From Pseudomonadota bacterium (GTDB lineage: Bacteria > Pseudomonadota > Gammaproteobacteria > Xanthomonadales > Rhodanobacteraceae), in contig JAFEDX010000191.1 in NCBI GenBank assembly GCA_018241365.1, forward strand, positions 39,218 to 103,217: a DNA stretch of 64,000 nt. The letters run 5' to 3'. The notes beneath the pieces were generated by a model. That model was given only the letters and a program-made list of their open reading frames with translations. It did not search any database and had not been told where the DNA came from. The translations under genes were made by a program, and so were the position numbers. Positions 17,019 to 25,721 of this stretch are shown piece after piece (the first letter of the stretch is position 1; each line of letters opens with the position of its first letter).

Positions 17019-18224
17019 ATGAGCGAAGCCGTTGAATATCCTGCGCTGTATCTGAAGCGTGGCGAGGATGCGCGCCTGCGTGCCGGTCATGTGTGGGTGT
17101 TCGCCAACGAAGTCGATGTCGCGCGCTCACCCCTGAACTCATTCGAGGCGGGTGAGGCCTGCGTGGTCGTGGATGCGCGCGGCAAGCCGCTTGGCGTCGG
17201 CTACGTCAATCCGCATTCGTTGATCTGCGCGCGCCTGGTGGCGCGCGGCATTGAGCATCCGCTGGATGCGTCGTTGCTGACACATCGCTTGCAGGTGGCG
17301 CTGGCGCTGCGCGAGCGCCTGCACGACGAGCCGTTCTACCGGCTGCTGTATGGCGAATCCGATGGCGTGCCGGGGCTGACGCTGGACCGCTTCGACGATG
17401 TGATCGTGGCGCAGGCGACCACCGCGGGCATCGAGCGCTTGAAACCGCAGGTCGAAGCCGCGGTGCAGAAGGTCGTGAAACCGCGCGCGCTGATCTGGAA
17501 GAACGACGCCGGCATCCGCGAGCTGGAAGGCCTGATGACTTATGCCGACATTGGTTTCGGCGATCCGCCGGGGCCGCTGCGCGTGCGCGAGGGCGGCGTC
17601 GAATTCGCGGTGGACGCGATCGGTGGCCAGAAGACCGGATGGTTCTATGACCAGCGTGCCAATCGCGATGCGCTGGCGCCGTTCGTGAAGGGCAAGCGCG
17701 TGCTGGACATGTTTGCCTACCTCGGCGCGTGGGGACTGCGTGCCGCGGCGATGGGTGCGCGGGAAGCCGTGTGTGTGGATGCTTCGGCGGCGGCTGTGAA
17801 AATGATTGGTGAGAACGCACAGCGCAATGGTTTTCTCGAACGCGTACGCGCCGAGCGTGCGGATGCATTCGAGTATTTGAAGGCCCTGCGCGAAGCACGC
17901 GAACATTTCGACGTGGTAATCCTCGACCCGCCGGCGTTCGTCAAGCGCAGGAAGGATCTGAAGGAAGGCGCGCTCGCCTATCGCCGCATCAACGAACTCG
18001 CGATGCAGGTGCTCAGCAAGGACGGCATCCTCGTTACCTGTTCGTGTTCGTACCACATGCCTCGCGTGGGGCTGCTGGATGCCGTGCAGAAAGGCGCACG
18101 GCACCTCGATCGCAGCGTGCAGGTGCTGCAGCAACTGCAGCAGGCGCCCGACCATCCGGTGCATCCGGCGATTCCCGAAACCGATTACCTCAAGGGTTTC
18201 ATCTGCCGGGTGCTTCCCGCGTAG
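17019..18224 (+). CDS. rlmI: Class I rRNA (cytosine-C5) methyltransferase, RlmI-like
   Basis: 401-residue protein matching RlmI/YccW, which methylates a 23S rRNA cytosine (C1962 in E. coli). An N-terminal PUA-like domain (LYLKRGEDARLRAGHVWVF) precedes an EEHEE-type linker and a Rossmann methyltransferase domain (VLDMFAYLGAWGLRAAAMGA, DVVILDPPAFVKRRKD). The catalytic Cys region is TCSCSYHM. ATG 17019 has CCGGAG seven bases upstream. The TAG stop sits in a REP-like unit beginning at 18221. Confidence 0.9.
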   Translation: MSEAVEYPALYLKRGEDARLRAGHVWVFANEVDVARSPLNSFEAGEACVVVDARGKPLGVGYVNPHSLICARLVARGIEHPLDASLLTHRLQVALALRERLHDEPFYRLLYGESDGVPGLTLDRFDDVIVAQATTAGIERLKPQVEAAVQKVVKPRALIWKNDAGIRELEGLMTYADIGFGDPPGPLRVREGGVEFAVDAIGGQKTGWFYDQRANRDALAPFVKGKRVLDMFAYLGAWGLRAAAMGAREAVCVDASAAAVKMIGENAQRNGFLERVRAERADAFEYLKALREAREHFDVVILDPPAFVKRRKDLKEGALAYRRINELAMQVLSKDGILVTCSCSYHMPRVGLLDAVQKGARHLDRSVQVLQQLQQAPDHPVHPAIPETDYLKGFICRVLPA

Positions 18225-18336
18225 GCGGTTGCGCGCTGGCGACCAGAAGGCGTCGTTCTTGGTCAAGAAGGCTTAGGTCGCGGGCGCGCCCGCTCCTACA
18301 GAAACCGCCGCTGTAGGAGCCTGCGTGCAGGCGACC
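18221..18336. repeat. REP-type elements (GTAGGAGC family), copy B with three units
   Basis: Unit 1 at 18221-18244 (GTAGG...GGCGACC, diverged) provides the TAG stop of the rlmI-like gene. Unit 2 at 18276-18299 is reversed (GGTCGC...GCTCCTAC). Unit 3 at 18313-18336 is forward (GTAGGAGC...GGCGACC). Units 2 and 3 can form a long hairpin. The remainder of the gap up to lgt (18422) shows nothing I can assign beyond a weak -10-like CATAAT at 18388. Confidence 0.75.
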
Positions 18337-18421
18337 GCGCTTGCGACCGAATCAATCGCTATCTGGTCGCAGGCACGCTTGCCCCTGCATAATTCGCGCT
18401 TCGCAGTGGTATTGGCTGGCC

Positions 18422-19336
18422 ATGACCCATCCATTCTTCGTCGACATCGATCCCGTTGCCTTCCACATCTTCTCGTTCGGGGTGCGCTGGTACGGGCTGA
18501 TGTACCTCGGCGGGTTCCTCGGCGGCCTGGCGCTTGGCGAATATCGCCGGCGCAAGGGGCGTCTCGCGGTCGATCGCGATGCGTTCCTCGACCTCGCGTT
18601 CTACTGCATGCTCGGCATCATCGTCGGCGGGCGCCTCTGGTACATGCTGACGTACCAGCCGATCAACTGGATCTGGACCGACCCGCTGCAGATCTTCAAG
18701 GTCTGGGATGGCGGGATGTCGTTCCACGGCGGCCTGCTGGGCGTGTTGGCCGCGAGCCTGTGGTGGTGGTGGAAACAGCGAGCGCGCGTGCAGCACTATT
18801 TCGACGTGGTCGATTTCGTCGCGCCGCTGGTGCCGATCGGGCTCGGCCTCGGCCGCATCGGCAACTTCATCAACGGCGAGCTGTGGGGCAAGCTCAGCAC
18901 GCTGCCGTGGGCGATGATTTATCCGCACGCCCTGCAGGACAACCCGAAGTTTTCCGGCATGTCGGTGGCCGAACTGCACGCGCTGTATCCGAGCGGTGTG
19001 CTGGACGCATACGCGCGCCAGCCTTCCGAGCTGTACGAGTTCCTGCTGGAAGGCGTGGTGCTGTTCACCGTGTTGTGGGTCTTTTCGATCAAACCACGGC
19101 ACCGTTATGCGGTTTCCGGATTGTTCGCCTTGCTGTACGGCTGCTTCCGCTTCGCGGTGGAGTTCATCCGCGAACCCGACGCGCAGCTTGGCTACCTCCT
19201 GCACACCGGCTGGCTGACCATGGGCCAGGTGCAGTCGATCCCGTTGATCATCGTCGGCCTCGTGCTGCTGTGGATGTCGCGGCGCGCGCCGGTGGCGCAG
19301 GCCAGCGTTGCAGCGAAGCCTGCCACCGCGGTCTGA
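18422..19336 (+). CDS. lgt: Prolipoprotein diacylglyceryl transferase
   Basis: 304-residue integral membrane enzyme that transfers diacylglyceryl from phosphatidylglycerol to the lipobox cysteine of prolipoproteins, the first step of lipoprotein maturation. About seven membrane segments and the signature GLGRIGNFINGELWGK are visible; the early HIFSFGVRWYGLMYLGGF and FRFAVEFIREPD regions are also conserved. Start chosen at MTHPFFVDIDP, matching family N-termini. It is the enzyme that would process the lipoproteins in this window. Confidence 0.96.
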   Translation: MTHPFFVDIDPVAFHIFSFGVRWYGLMYLGGFLGGLALGEYRRRKGRLAVDRDAFLDLAFYCMLGIIVGGRLWYMLTYQPINWIWTDPLQIFKVWDGGMSFHGGLLGVLAASLWWWWKQRARVQHYFDVVDFVAPLVPIGLGLGRIGNFINGELWGKLSTLPWAMIYPHALQDNPKFSGMSVAELHALYPSGVLDAYARQPSELYEFLLEGVVLFTVLWVFSIKPRHRYAVSGLFALLYGCFRFAVEFIREPDAQLGYLLHTGWLTMGQVQSIPLIIVGLVLLWMSRRAPVAQASVAAKPATAV

Positions 19337-19574
19337 AAGGTTCGCGAAACTTTCGCCTGCAATGCTCGTCAGGTTGAGGGTCACGTCCATGCGGTGTGAG
19401 TCGGCGCGTGGTTGTGGAGCCCCGGTCTGACGGTCGCGTTTCGCGACAGGCCCAGGTTCATCCCGTACACCACCCGATGGGTGGCGCCTTGTTGCGTGCG
19501 GGATTCCCGAACGGCATGGCCATGGGCGATGAGTGCCCGTGGTGGTCACTGATGTTTCAATCATGGAGGTTCAC

Positions 19575-22247
19575 ATGAAACGGCAAGTGAAGGTTTTGGC
19601 GGCGGCGATGGCGTTGTTGCTCGGGACGGCGTACGCGGGTACTGCGTTGGCGCAATCGAACGAGGCCAACGTGACGCGGGCGACGCTGGACAACGGCCTG
19701 CGCGTGGTGATCGTGCGCGACACGCTGGCGCCGGTGGTCACCACCGAGATGAATTACCTCGTCGGTTCCGACGAAGTGCCGGCCGGGTTCCCCGGCACCG
19801 CGCACGCGGTCGAGCACATGATGTTCCGTGGCAGCCCCGGCCTCAGCAAGGATCAGTTGCTGGCGATTGCATCGGACATGGGCGGCAGCTTCAACGCCGA
19901 TACCACCCACGGCGTGACCCAGTACTACTTCACGGTGCCGGCGCAGGATTTGAACGTGGCGCTGCACGTGGCGGCGATCCGCATGCGTGGCACCGACATG
20001 ACCCAGGCCGACTGGAGCAAGGAGCGCGGCGCGATCGAGCAGGAAGTCTCGGCCGACAATTCCAACCCGGGTTACAAGTTCGAAGAGCAGTTGTTCGCGC
20101 ACATGTTCGCGGGTACGCCTTACGCACACGATGCGCTCGGCACGCGGCCGTCGTTCGACAAGACCACCGCGGCGGACCTGAAGAAATTCCACGACACCTG
20201 GTACGCCCCCAACAACGCGATCCTGGTGATTGCGGGCGACGTCGATCCAGCCACGACGCTTGCGCAGGTAAAGACACTGTTCGGCGAAATTCCGAAGAAG
20301 ACGCTGCCGGCGCGACCGGCGTTCGACTTCAAGCCGATGACCGCGAAGACCGTCAACCTGCCGTCCGATTTCCCGGTCGGGGTGACGGCGATTGCCTGGC
20401 GCATGCCGGGCCTGCGTGACCAGGATTACGCCACCGCGCTGGTGTTGTCCGACGCGCTGGGTTCCAAGCGCGGCAAGCTGTTCGAGATGGGTCTGAACGG
20501 CCAGGCGCTGTTCGGCGGTTTTGGTGGCGGGTTCATGCCGCATGCCGGCATCGCCTTCGCACAGGCGGCGTTTCCCAAGGGGGGCGATGCGCAGAAGGTG
20601 CTGGCCGACATGCGCGCGATCATCGCCGAGGCTGCTTCCAAGGGCGTGCCCGCCGACCTGGTGGAAGCCGCCAAGAGCAAGGCCATTGCCGACCTTGAGT
20701 ACAAGAAGAATTCGGTGTCGGGCCTGGCGAATGCGTGGTCGGAAGCGCTGGCATTCCGTGACGGTTCGTCGCCCGATGATGTCCGTGCGGCGATCGCGGC
20801 GGTGACACCGGAAGAAGTGAACGCGTTGGCCAAGCGCATCCTCGTGCCCGAGCATGCGATGACCGCGATCCTGACGCCTACCTCGTCCGGCAAGCCCGCC
20901 TCGGGCAAGGGCTTCGGCGGCGCCGAGAGTTTCGGCGGCAAGCCGGGCGGGGCAGTGAAATTGCCCGATTGGGCCCAGGCCGATTTCGCCAGGTTGACAT
21001 TGCCTGACCTCAAGACCAACCCGACTTCGTTCACGCTGGCCAACGGTTTGCGCGTGATCGTGCAGCCGGAATCGGTCAGCAAGACCGTGGAAGTGTTCGG
21101 CCAGATCCAGACCAACCAGGACATGCAGGCGCCCAAGGGCCAGGAGGGCGTGGCGGGCGTGTTGAACTCGTTGTTCAACTTCGGCACTTCCGGCATGAAC
21201 CGCCTGCAGTTCCAGGCCGCGCTGGATGCCTTGAGCGCGCATGAAAGCGCGGGTTCCAGCTTTTCGCTGATGGTGCCGTCGGCGAATTTCGCCAAGGGCA
21301 TGCAGTTGCTGGCGGACAACGAACTGCACCCGAACATGCCGGCGCAGGCGTTTGCGGTGATGCAGCGCAACCAGGCGGGCGCGGCGGCCGGGCAGATCGA
21401 GACGCCAGCGTTCCTCAACGGCCACCACATGCAGGAGGCGCTGTATCCCGCGAGCGATCCGGTGCTGCGCTACGCGACGCCGAAATCGATCGACGGCTTG
21501 ACCCTGGCCGACGTCCAGACGTACTACACGCAAACCTTCCGCCCCGACATGACCACCATCGTGATCGTCGGCGATGTCACCCCGGCCGATGCACGCAAGG
21601 TGGCCGAAGCCACGTTCGGTGGCTGGAACGATGTTGGCGCCAAGCCCGATACGCACTATCCGGCGGTGCCCGCCAACAAGGCCAGCGAGTTCCACACCCC
21701 GGATTCCTCGGCGGTGCAGGATTCGGTCACCCTGTCGGAAACCATTCCGATGGACGAGAACAGTCCCGACCGGTTTGCGATGGACCTCGGCAGCCAGATC
21801 CTTGGCGGCGGCTTTGATGCGCACCTGATGCAGGACCTGCGGGTGAAAGCCGGTCTCGTGTATGGCGTGTACAGCAGCGTCGGCCTGCAGAAGCATCGCG
21901 GCACCTTCAACGTCAACTACGGCTGCGACCCCGACAAGGTGGCGCAGGCGCGCGCACTGGTGATGCGTGACGTCAGGCAGATGCAGGCGACGCCGGTCAC
22001 CGACGCCGAGCTGCACGCGGCCAAGGGCAAGGCGTTGCGCGAGGTGGCGCTGGGCGAGTCCAGCTTCAATTCGATCGCCCGCAACTTCCTGAGCCTGTCG
22101 CTGCAAGGCAAGCCGCTGGATGCCAACGCGATCGCCGCGCGGAAGTACATGGCCATGACGGCCGCGCAGATCCAGACGGTGTTCAAGGATGATTTGCGCC
22201 CGAACGACTTCGTCACCGCGGTAAAAGGGCCGGCTCCGAAAGGCTGA
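19575..22247 (+). CDS. Secreted M16 family zinc peptidase (pitrilysin-like, tandem domains)
   Basis: 890-residue periplasmic protein. A signal peptide (1-27, ending ALAQ) is followed by an active M16 domain with inverted zinc motif HAVEH (His77, Glu80, His81) and a downstream Glu in GAIEQEVSADNSNP. A second, inactive M16 half begins near residue 490. Such fused M16 proteins degrade peptides inside a clamshell. ATG 19575 follows GGAGG by five bases; ATG 19563 is less likely. The 238-base gap upstream holds only a small CCACCC/GGGTGG hairpin that I cannot assign. Confidence 0.93.
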   Translation: MKRQVKVLAAAMALLLGTAYAGTALAQSNEANVTRATLDNGLRVVIVRDTLAPVVTTEMNYLVGSDEVPAGFPGTAHAVEHMMFRGSPGLSKDQLLAIASDMGGSFNADTTHGVTQYYFTVPAQDLNVALHVAAIRMRGTDMTQADWSKERGAIEQEVSADNSNPGYKFEEQLFAHMFAGTPYAHDALGTRPSFDKTTAADLKKFHDTWYAPNNAILVIAGDVDPATTLAQVKTLFGEIPKKTLPARPAFDFKPMTAKTVNLPSDFPVGVTAIAWRMPGLRDQDYATALVLSDALGSKRGKLFEMGLNGQALFGGFGGGFMPHAGIAFAQAAFPKGGDAQKVLADMRAIIAEAASKGVPADLVEAAKSKAIADLEYKKNSVSGLANAWSEALAFRDGSSPDDVRAAIAAVTPEEVNALAKRILVPEHAMTAILTPTSSGKPASGKGFGGAESFGGKPGGAVKLPDWAQADFARLTLPDLKTNPTSFTLANGLRVIVQPESVSKTVEVFGQIQTNQDMQAPKGQEGVAGVLNSLFNFGTSGMNRLQFQAALDALSAHESAGSSFSLMVPSANFAKGMQLLADNELHPNMPAQAFAVMQRNQAGAAAGQIETPAFLNGHHMQEALYPASDPVLRYATPKSIDGLTLADVQTYYTQTFRPDMTTIVIVGDVTPADARKVAEATFGGWNDVGAKPDTHYPAVPANKASEFHTPDSSAVQDSVTLSETIPMDENSPDRFAMDLGSQILGGGFDAHLMQDLRVKAGLVYGVYSSVGLQKHRGTFNVNYGCDPDKVAQARALVMRDVRQMQATPVTDAELHAAKGKALREVALGESSFNSIARNFLSLSLQGKPLDANAIAARKYMAMTAAQIQTVFKDDLRPNDFVTAVKGPAPKG

Positions 22248-22259
22248 CCGGCTCTTGCG

Positions 22260-22309
22260 GAAGAACGCACGGAGTCCGGGCGGATTCGCCCGGACTCCGT
22301 GCGTTCTTC
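22260..22309 (+). terminator. Perfect 23-bp stem-loop downstream of the M16 peptidase gene
   Basis: Arms 22260-22282 and 22287-22309 are exact reverse complements (23 bp), with loop GATT. It starts 13 bases after the peptidase stop and lies 71 bases before the next gene. There is no T tract, so it is terminator-like or an mRNA-stabilising hairpin rather than a classical intrinsic terminator. Confidence 0.6.
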
Positions 22310-22380
22310 GCGCGCCCTAGACGGCAAGCCTGCCAGCATCCTCGCATCGCTGATGCCGCCACGCGGCCAAGGATGCACGG

Positions 22381-23460
22381 ATGGGGCGACGAATCCTCTA
22401 CGGTGTCTATCACTGGGGTCTCGGGCACGCCACCCGCAGCCTCGGCCTGATCCGTGCGCTGATCGAGCGCGGCGATTCCGTGATCGTGTTGATGGCGCCG
22501 GGGCCGGGCCTGCACCTGTTGCGCGCGGAACTGGGCGACACCTGCGAGTTCTATCCGTTCCGCGACACGCCTGCGCCGTTCAGCCGCTATCCGGCGATCT
22601 TCTACCTGCGCATGACGGCAGCGATGCCGTGGGTGCTGGCGGGTTACCGGCGTGAGCACCGCTTGACCGAAAAACTGGTGCGTGAGCGCAAGCTCGATTG
22701 CGTGGTCTCCGACAGCCGGCTCGGGGTGTGGTCGGCCGTGGTGCCGAGTTACTGCATCTTCCATTCGATCCACCAGCGCGTGCCGTTCTTCAGCGGCTTC
22801 ACCGAACGGATCGTCGAGCGCGGCCAGCGCGATTTGTTGAAGGGTTTCACCAAGGTGTTGATACCCGACGTCGAGGAGGGCGGCGGATTGTCGGGTTGGC
22901 TGGGGCACGACCCGGTATTCGACTGGGGCGCCGGGCGGCTGGTTTACATCGGGCCGCTGTCGAGCGTGCCACGCATGGACGTGGCGCAGGACATCGACGT
23001 GTTCTTTTCGGTTTCCGGTATCGAGCCGCAACGCGGCCTGCTGGAAGAACTGGTGCTGGAAGCGCTGCCGTCCTTGTCCGGCAGGATCGTGGTGACGCTC
23101 GGCCGGCCTAAGGACGACGGCGAATGCCGCGAAGTGTCGGGCGCGACGGTGTATGGCTACCTCGATCGCCAACGACAGGCCGAAATGCTCAATCGCGCCC
23201 AACTGGTGATGACGCGCTCGGGTTACACCACGCTGATGGAACTGGCCGGGCTGGGCCGCAAGGCCTTGTTCGTGGCGACGCCGGGGCAGAGCGAGCAGGA
23301 ATATCTCGCACGCTTCCACCGCGAGCGCGGGCATGTGTGGTCGGTCGAGCAGAAACACCTGGACATTCCGCGCGATCTCGAACGGGCACGCGCCGAGCAC
23401 GGCATTCCGCGCATGGATGTGTCGGCGTCAACGCGGAATTTCCTTGCCGTGATCGACTGA
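22381..23460 (+). CDS. MJ1255/MurG-like glycosyltransferase (GT-B fold)
   Basis: 359-residue protein starting ILYGVYHWGLGHATRSLGL, the nucleotide-sugar transferase N-terminus of the MJ1255-type family. The C-terminal half has the GT28/MurG-like donor-binding pattern (NRAQLVMTRSGYTTLMELA, then FVATPGQSEQEYLARFH). No signal peptide or membrane segment. Its 3' end overlaps the convergent membrane-protein gene by 33 bases. Lying at the tail of the hopanoid cluster, it could glycosylate a lipid, but this is only positional evidence. Confidence 0.8.
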   Translation: MGRRILYGVYHWGLGHATRSLGLIRALIERGDSVIVLMAPGPGLHLLRAELGDTCEFYPFRDTPAPFSRYPAIFYLRMTAAMPWVLAGYRREHRLTEKLVRERKLDCVVSDSRLGVWSAVVPSYCIFHSIHQRVPFFSGFTERIVERGQRDLLKGFTKVLIPDVEEGGGLSGWLGHDPVFDWGAGRLVYIGPLSSVPRMDVAQDIDVFFSVSGIEPQRGLLEELVLEALPSLSGRIVVTLGRPKDDGECREVSGATVYGYLDRQRQAEMLNRAQLVMTRSGYTTLMELAGLGRKALFVATPGQSEQEYLARFHRERGHVWSVEQKHLDIPRDLERARAEHGIPRMDVSASTRNFLAVID

Positions 23461-24432
23461 ATCACGCGTGCGTTGCGAAGGTATTTCGCGCCACAGCAGC
23501 GCGACGGTCGGCAGGCACAGCAGCCAGATGCAGGCGGTCCAGACGATGCGGAAGCCCAGCATCAGGGCCAGTCCGTCGGTGTAGTCGATACCCGCCGCAT
23601 GCGCGGCCAGCATGCCCAGCAGCTCGACCGTGCCGATCTGGCTGAACAGCCCGGCCCCGACCAGGATGATCGCCAGCGAGAACATGTAGATTGTCGCGGC
23701 GGTCAGGTAATCGAGGTGGTGCGCGTCCATGCCGCGGCCGATGATCCAGAACGCATACGTCAAGGCGCCAAGGTATACGGCGGCCAGCACGACGCTGATC
23801 GCCAGCATCACCGGCGTGGACAGCTTGCGCAGCCCACGCAGCATTTCCAGCGCGGCCTCGGCGCCGCGGCGCGCCCAGCGGTGCCGCAGGCGCGTCACGT
23901 GCGCGCGTGCACGGTGTTCGAACAGCACCAGGACGGTCAGCAGTACCCCGGTGGCCACCAGTACCACCACCGCCAGCGGGCGTGTGGCCGGCATTCCGGA
24001 CACCCCGGTCACTGCGAGGAACAGGAACACCACCGCAACTTCCGCAAGCACCATCATCACCGTGGCGGCCGAGCTGCGGCCGATGTGGATGCGCCGCGAC
24101 GCCGACAGCACCCAGTTTTGCGAGAACATGCCGAGCGGCAAGGTCACGGTCAGTTCCCCCACCGCGAACGCGAGCCAGAACGGGCGCGCGGGGATCTGCA
24201 CGTCGATCTGCGTGAGCATCAGTTTCAGTTGTGCCGCCTTGCATGCGAGGTAGCACGCTGCAGCCGCGAGCGCGAGCCACAACACGTGCGCGGGCAGGCG
24301 CCCGACCCGCACCATCACCTGGTGCACGTCACCGAGGCTGAAGGCGAATACCAGCAAGGCGACCGCCAGCAACACCGGCAGGATCACGGTGGGTTTCAGC
24401 AGCACGCGTGCGCGCGTCAGCAGCTTCAGCAT
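23428..24432 (-). CDS. HpnL-like flippase-type membrane protein (LPG synthase TM/UPF0104 family)
   Basis: 334-residue protein with about eight hydrophobic segments and the UPF0104 pattern (LTVTLPLGMFSQNWVLSASRR; GAGLFSQIGTVELLG). Relatives include HpnL, a hopanoid-cluster membrane protein, and the flippase-like part of lysylphosphatidylglycerol synthases. It is the last gene of the minus-strand hopanoid cluster, and its ATG overlaps the preceding acyltransferase gene by 7 bases. Suggested role: movement of a hopanoid or derived glycolipid across the inner membrane. The HpnL assignment needs a profile search. Confidence 0.75.
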   Translation of the reverse strand: MLKLLTRARVLLKPTVILPVLLAVALLVFAFSLGDVHQVMVRVGRLPAHVLWLALAAAACYLACKAAQLKLMLTQIDVQIPARPFWLAFAVGELTVTLPLGMFSQNWVLSASRRIHIGRSSAATVMMVLAEVAVVFLFLAVTGVSGMPATRPLAVVVLVATGVLLTVLVLFEHRARAHVTRLRHRWARRGAEAALEMLRGLRKLSTPVMLAISVVLAAVYLGALTYAFWIIGRGMDAHHLDYLTAATIYMFSLAIILVGAGLFSQIGTVELLGMLAAHAAGIDYTDGLALMLGFRIVWTACIWLLCLPTVALLWREIPSQRTRDSVDHGKEIPR

Positions 24433-25721
24433 GACGGCAAGCCAGGCGCGAGGTCGGCGAGGCGGTTGTCGAGATACCGCACGATGTTCGCGGGCGACTC
24501 CCAGCCCGGTGCCGCGTTGCGTGGGCAGGTAACCTGGAAACGTTTGTCTTCGTTCGCGACCAGGCGCTTGCGTGCGAGCCAGTGCAGGCGTTGCACAACG
24601 GTTTGCGCCAACGGTTGCCGCGCCCACAGCGGATCGAGCGACGCGCCGTCCGCCCGCAGTTGAGCGAGGCAACGCGTCAGCCAATCGACGAGCTCGCCAC
24701 GCGTGAAAGCCGAGGGGCCGTGCAGCAGGTAATGCGCGAGCAGGTGGCTGGGCGTGATCGGCTCATGCGAGAGGATCAGATGGCGCAACGCGGCATCGAA
24801 TGCGCGCCGGTCCAGCGACGGATCGGCGCGCAGGCGCGGGCCGATGCGCACCACCACCCGCGTGCGCCCGGCCGCGAGGCTGTCGTAACTCAGCGACATC
24901 GGCTGGATCCACGGCGGCGTCGAGGTGGCGCGGCACAATCGGAAGAAGCCGGCGCGGGTGCGCCCGAAATGGCCGTCCATCGAGATGGTGCCCTCGGGTG
25001 CGAAATACACGCAGCGGCCATGCTCCAGGCGTTGCACGAAGTGCGCGAGTTGTGCGGCGATGGCGTCGCGGAATGCCGGTGCGAGGCGCTCGAATGCGGG
25101 CAGGGTCAGGCGGCGCAGGCCCCACCACGCTTCCAGGGTCTCGACCGGCGCGCGTGCAATGCAGTCGCCCAACGATGCGTTTCCGCCGCCACCGAGTTCA
25201 CGCAACCCGCGCGGGTTGAGCAGGGTCGCGCATTGCATGCTTTCGCAACCGGCATCGCACAGGGCACGCAGGGTTTCGCCCAGCGTGAATTCGCGTACGC
25301 GACGCATGGGTTCGGCGCGCCCCAGCGGGAAGAACCATGCGAGCGACAGGTGCCCGAGCAAGGCCGACAGCGGCCGCGGCCAGTGCACGGTCAAGCGCGA
25401 CAGGATGCCGGGCCGGAACAGGTCTTCGCGCGTCGCGAAGAATGGCAGGGGCCATTGGAACCGCAGGCCGCGTCGCTGCACCAGGATCGTGCCGAGCATG
25501 GGGCCATCGACGTCGCGCTGGTGGTTGGAAGCTATCAGCGTGCCCGGCCCGACGTGGAAGCCGGGTGGGAACGCGATGTCGCGCCGGTAGAACGCCCGGA
25601 TCCACAGGTCGAACCCCATCTCCAGCAGCCAGCTTCCGGCCGGGTGCGCGTCCAATCCGGCATCGGGCAACCAATGGCGCGACCGCGTGGTTGGCAGTAC
25701 CGGGACGGCGTGGCGTTGCAT
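24426..25721 (-). CDS. PlsC-like lipid acyltransferase in the hopanoid cluster
   Basis: 431-residue protein with the two hallmark motifs of glycerolipid acyltransferases: His-x4-Asp in NHQRDVDG (His67, Asp72) and the substrate motif PEGTIS near residue 250. It is larger than ordinary PlsC (about 240 residues). Roughly 100 residues separate the two motifs beyond normal spacing, and a C-terminal extension of about 150 residues is unassigned. It starts immediately after the hpnB stop and overlaps the flippase-like gene, so it is almost certainly co-expressed with them. The acceptor is unknown: phospholipid housekeeping or acylation of a hopanoid/glycolipid are both possible. Confidence 0.8.
   Translation of the reverse strand: MQRHAVPVLPTTRSRHWLPDAGLDAHPAGSWLLEMGFDLWIRAFYRRDIAFPPGFHVGPGTLIASNHQRDVDGPMLGTILVQRRGLRFQWPLPFFATREDLFRPGILSRLTVHWPRPLSALLGHLSLAWFFPLGRAEPMRRVREFTLGETLRALCDAGCESMQCATLLNPRGLRELGGGGNASLGDCIARAPVETLEAWWGLRRLTLPAFERLAPAFRDAIAAQLAHFVQRLEHGRCVYFAPEGTISMDGHFGRTRAGFFRLCRATSTPPWIQPMSLSYDSLAAGRTRVVVRIGPRLRADPSLDRRAFDAALRHLILSHEPITPSHLLAHYLLHGPSAFTRGELVDWLTRCLAQLRADGASLDPLWARQPLAQTVVQRLHWLARKRLVANEDKRFQVTCPRNAAPGWESPANIVRYLDNRLADLAPGLPSC

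Noticed and set aside
19337..19574. Possible small gene or riboswitch upstream of the M16 peptidase
   Set aside because: The short frame at 19396-19578 has no ribosome-binding site or recognisable product, and only a small CCACCC/GGGTGG hairpin is visible.
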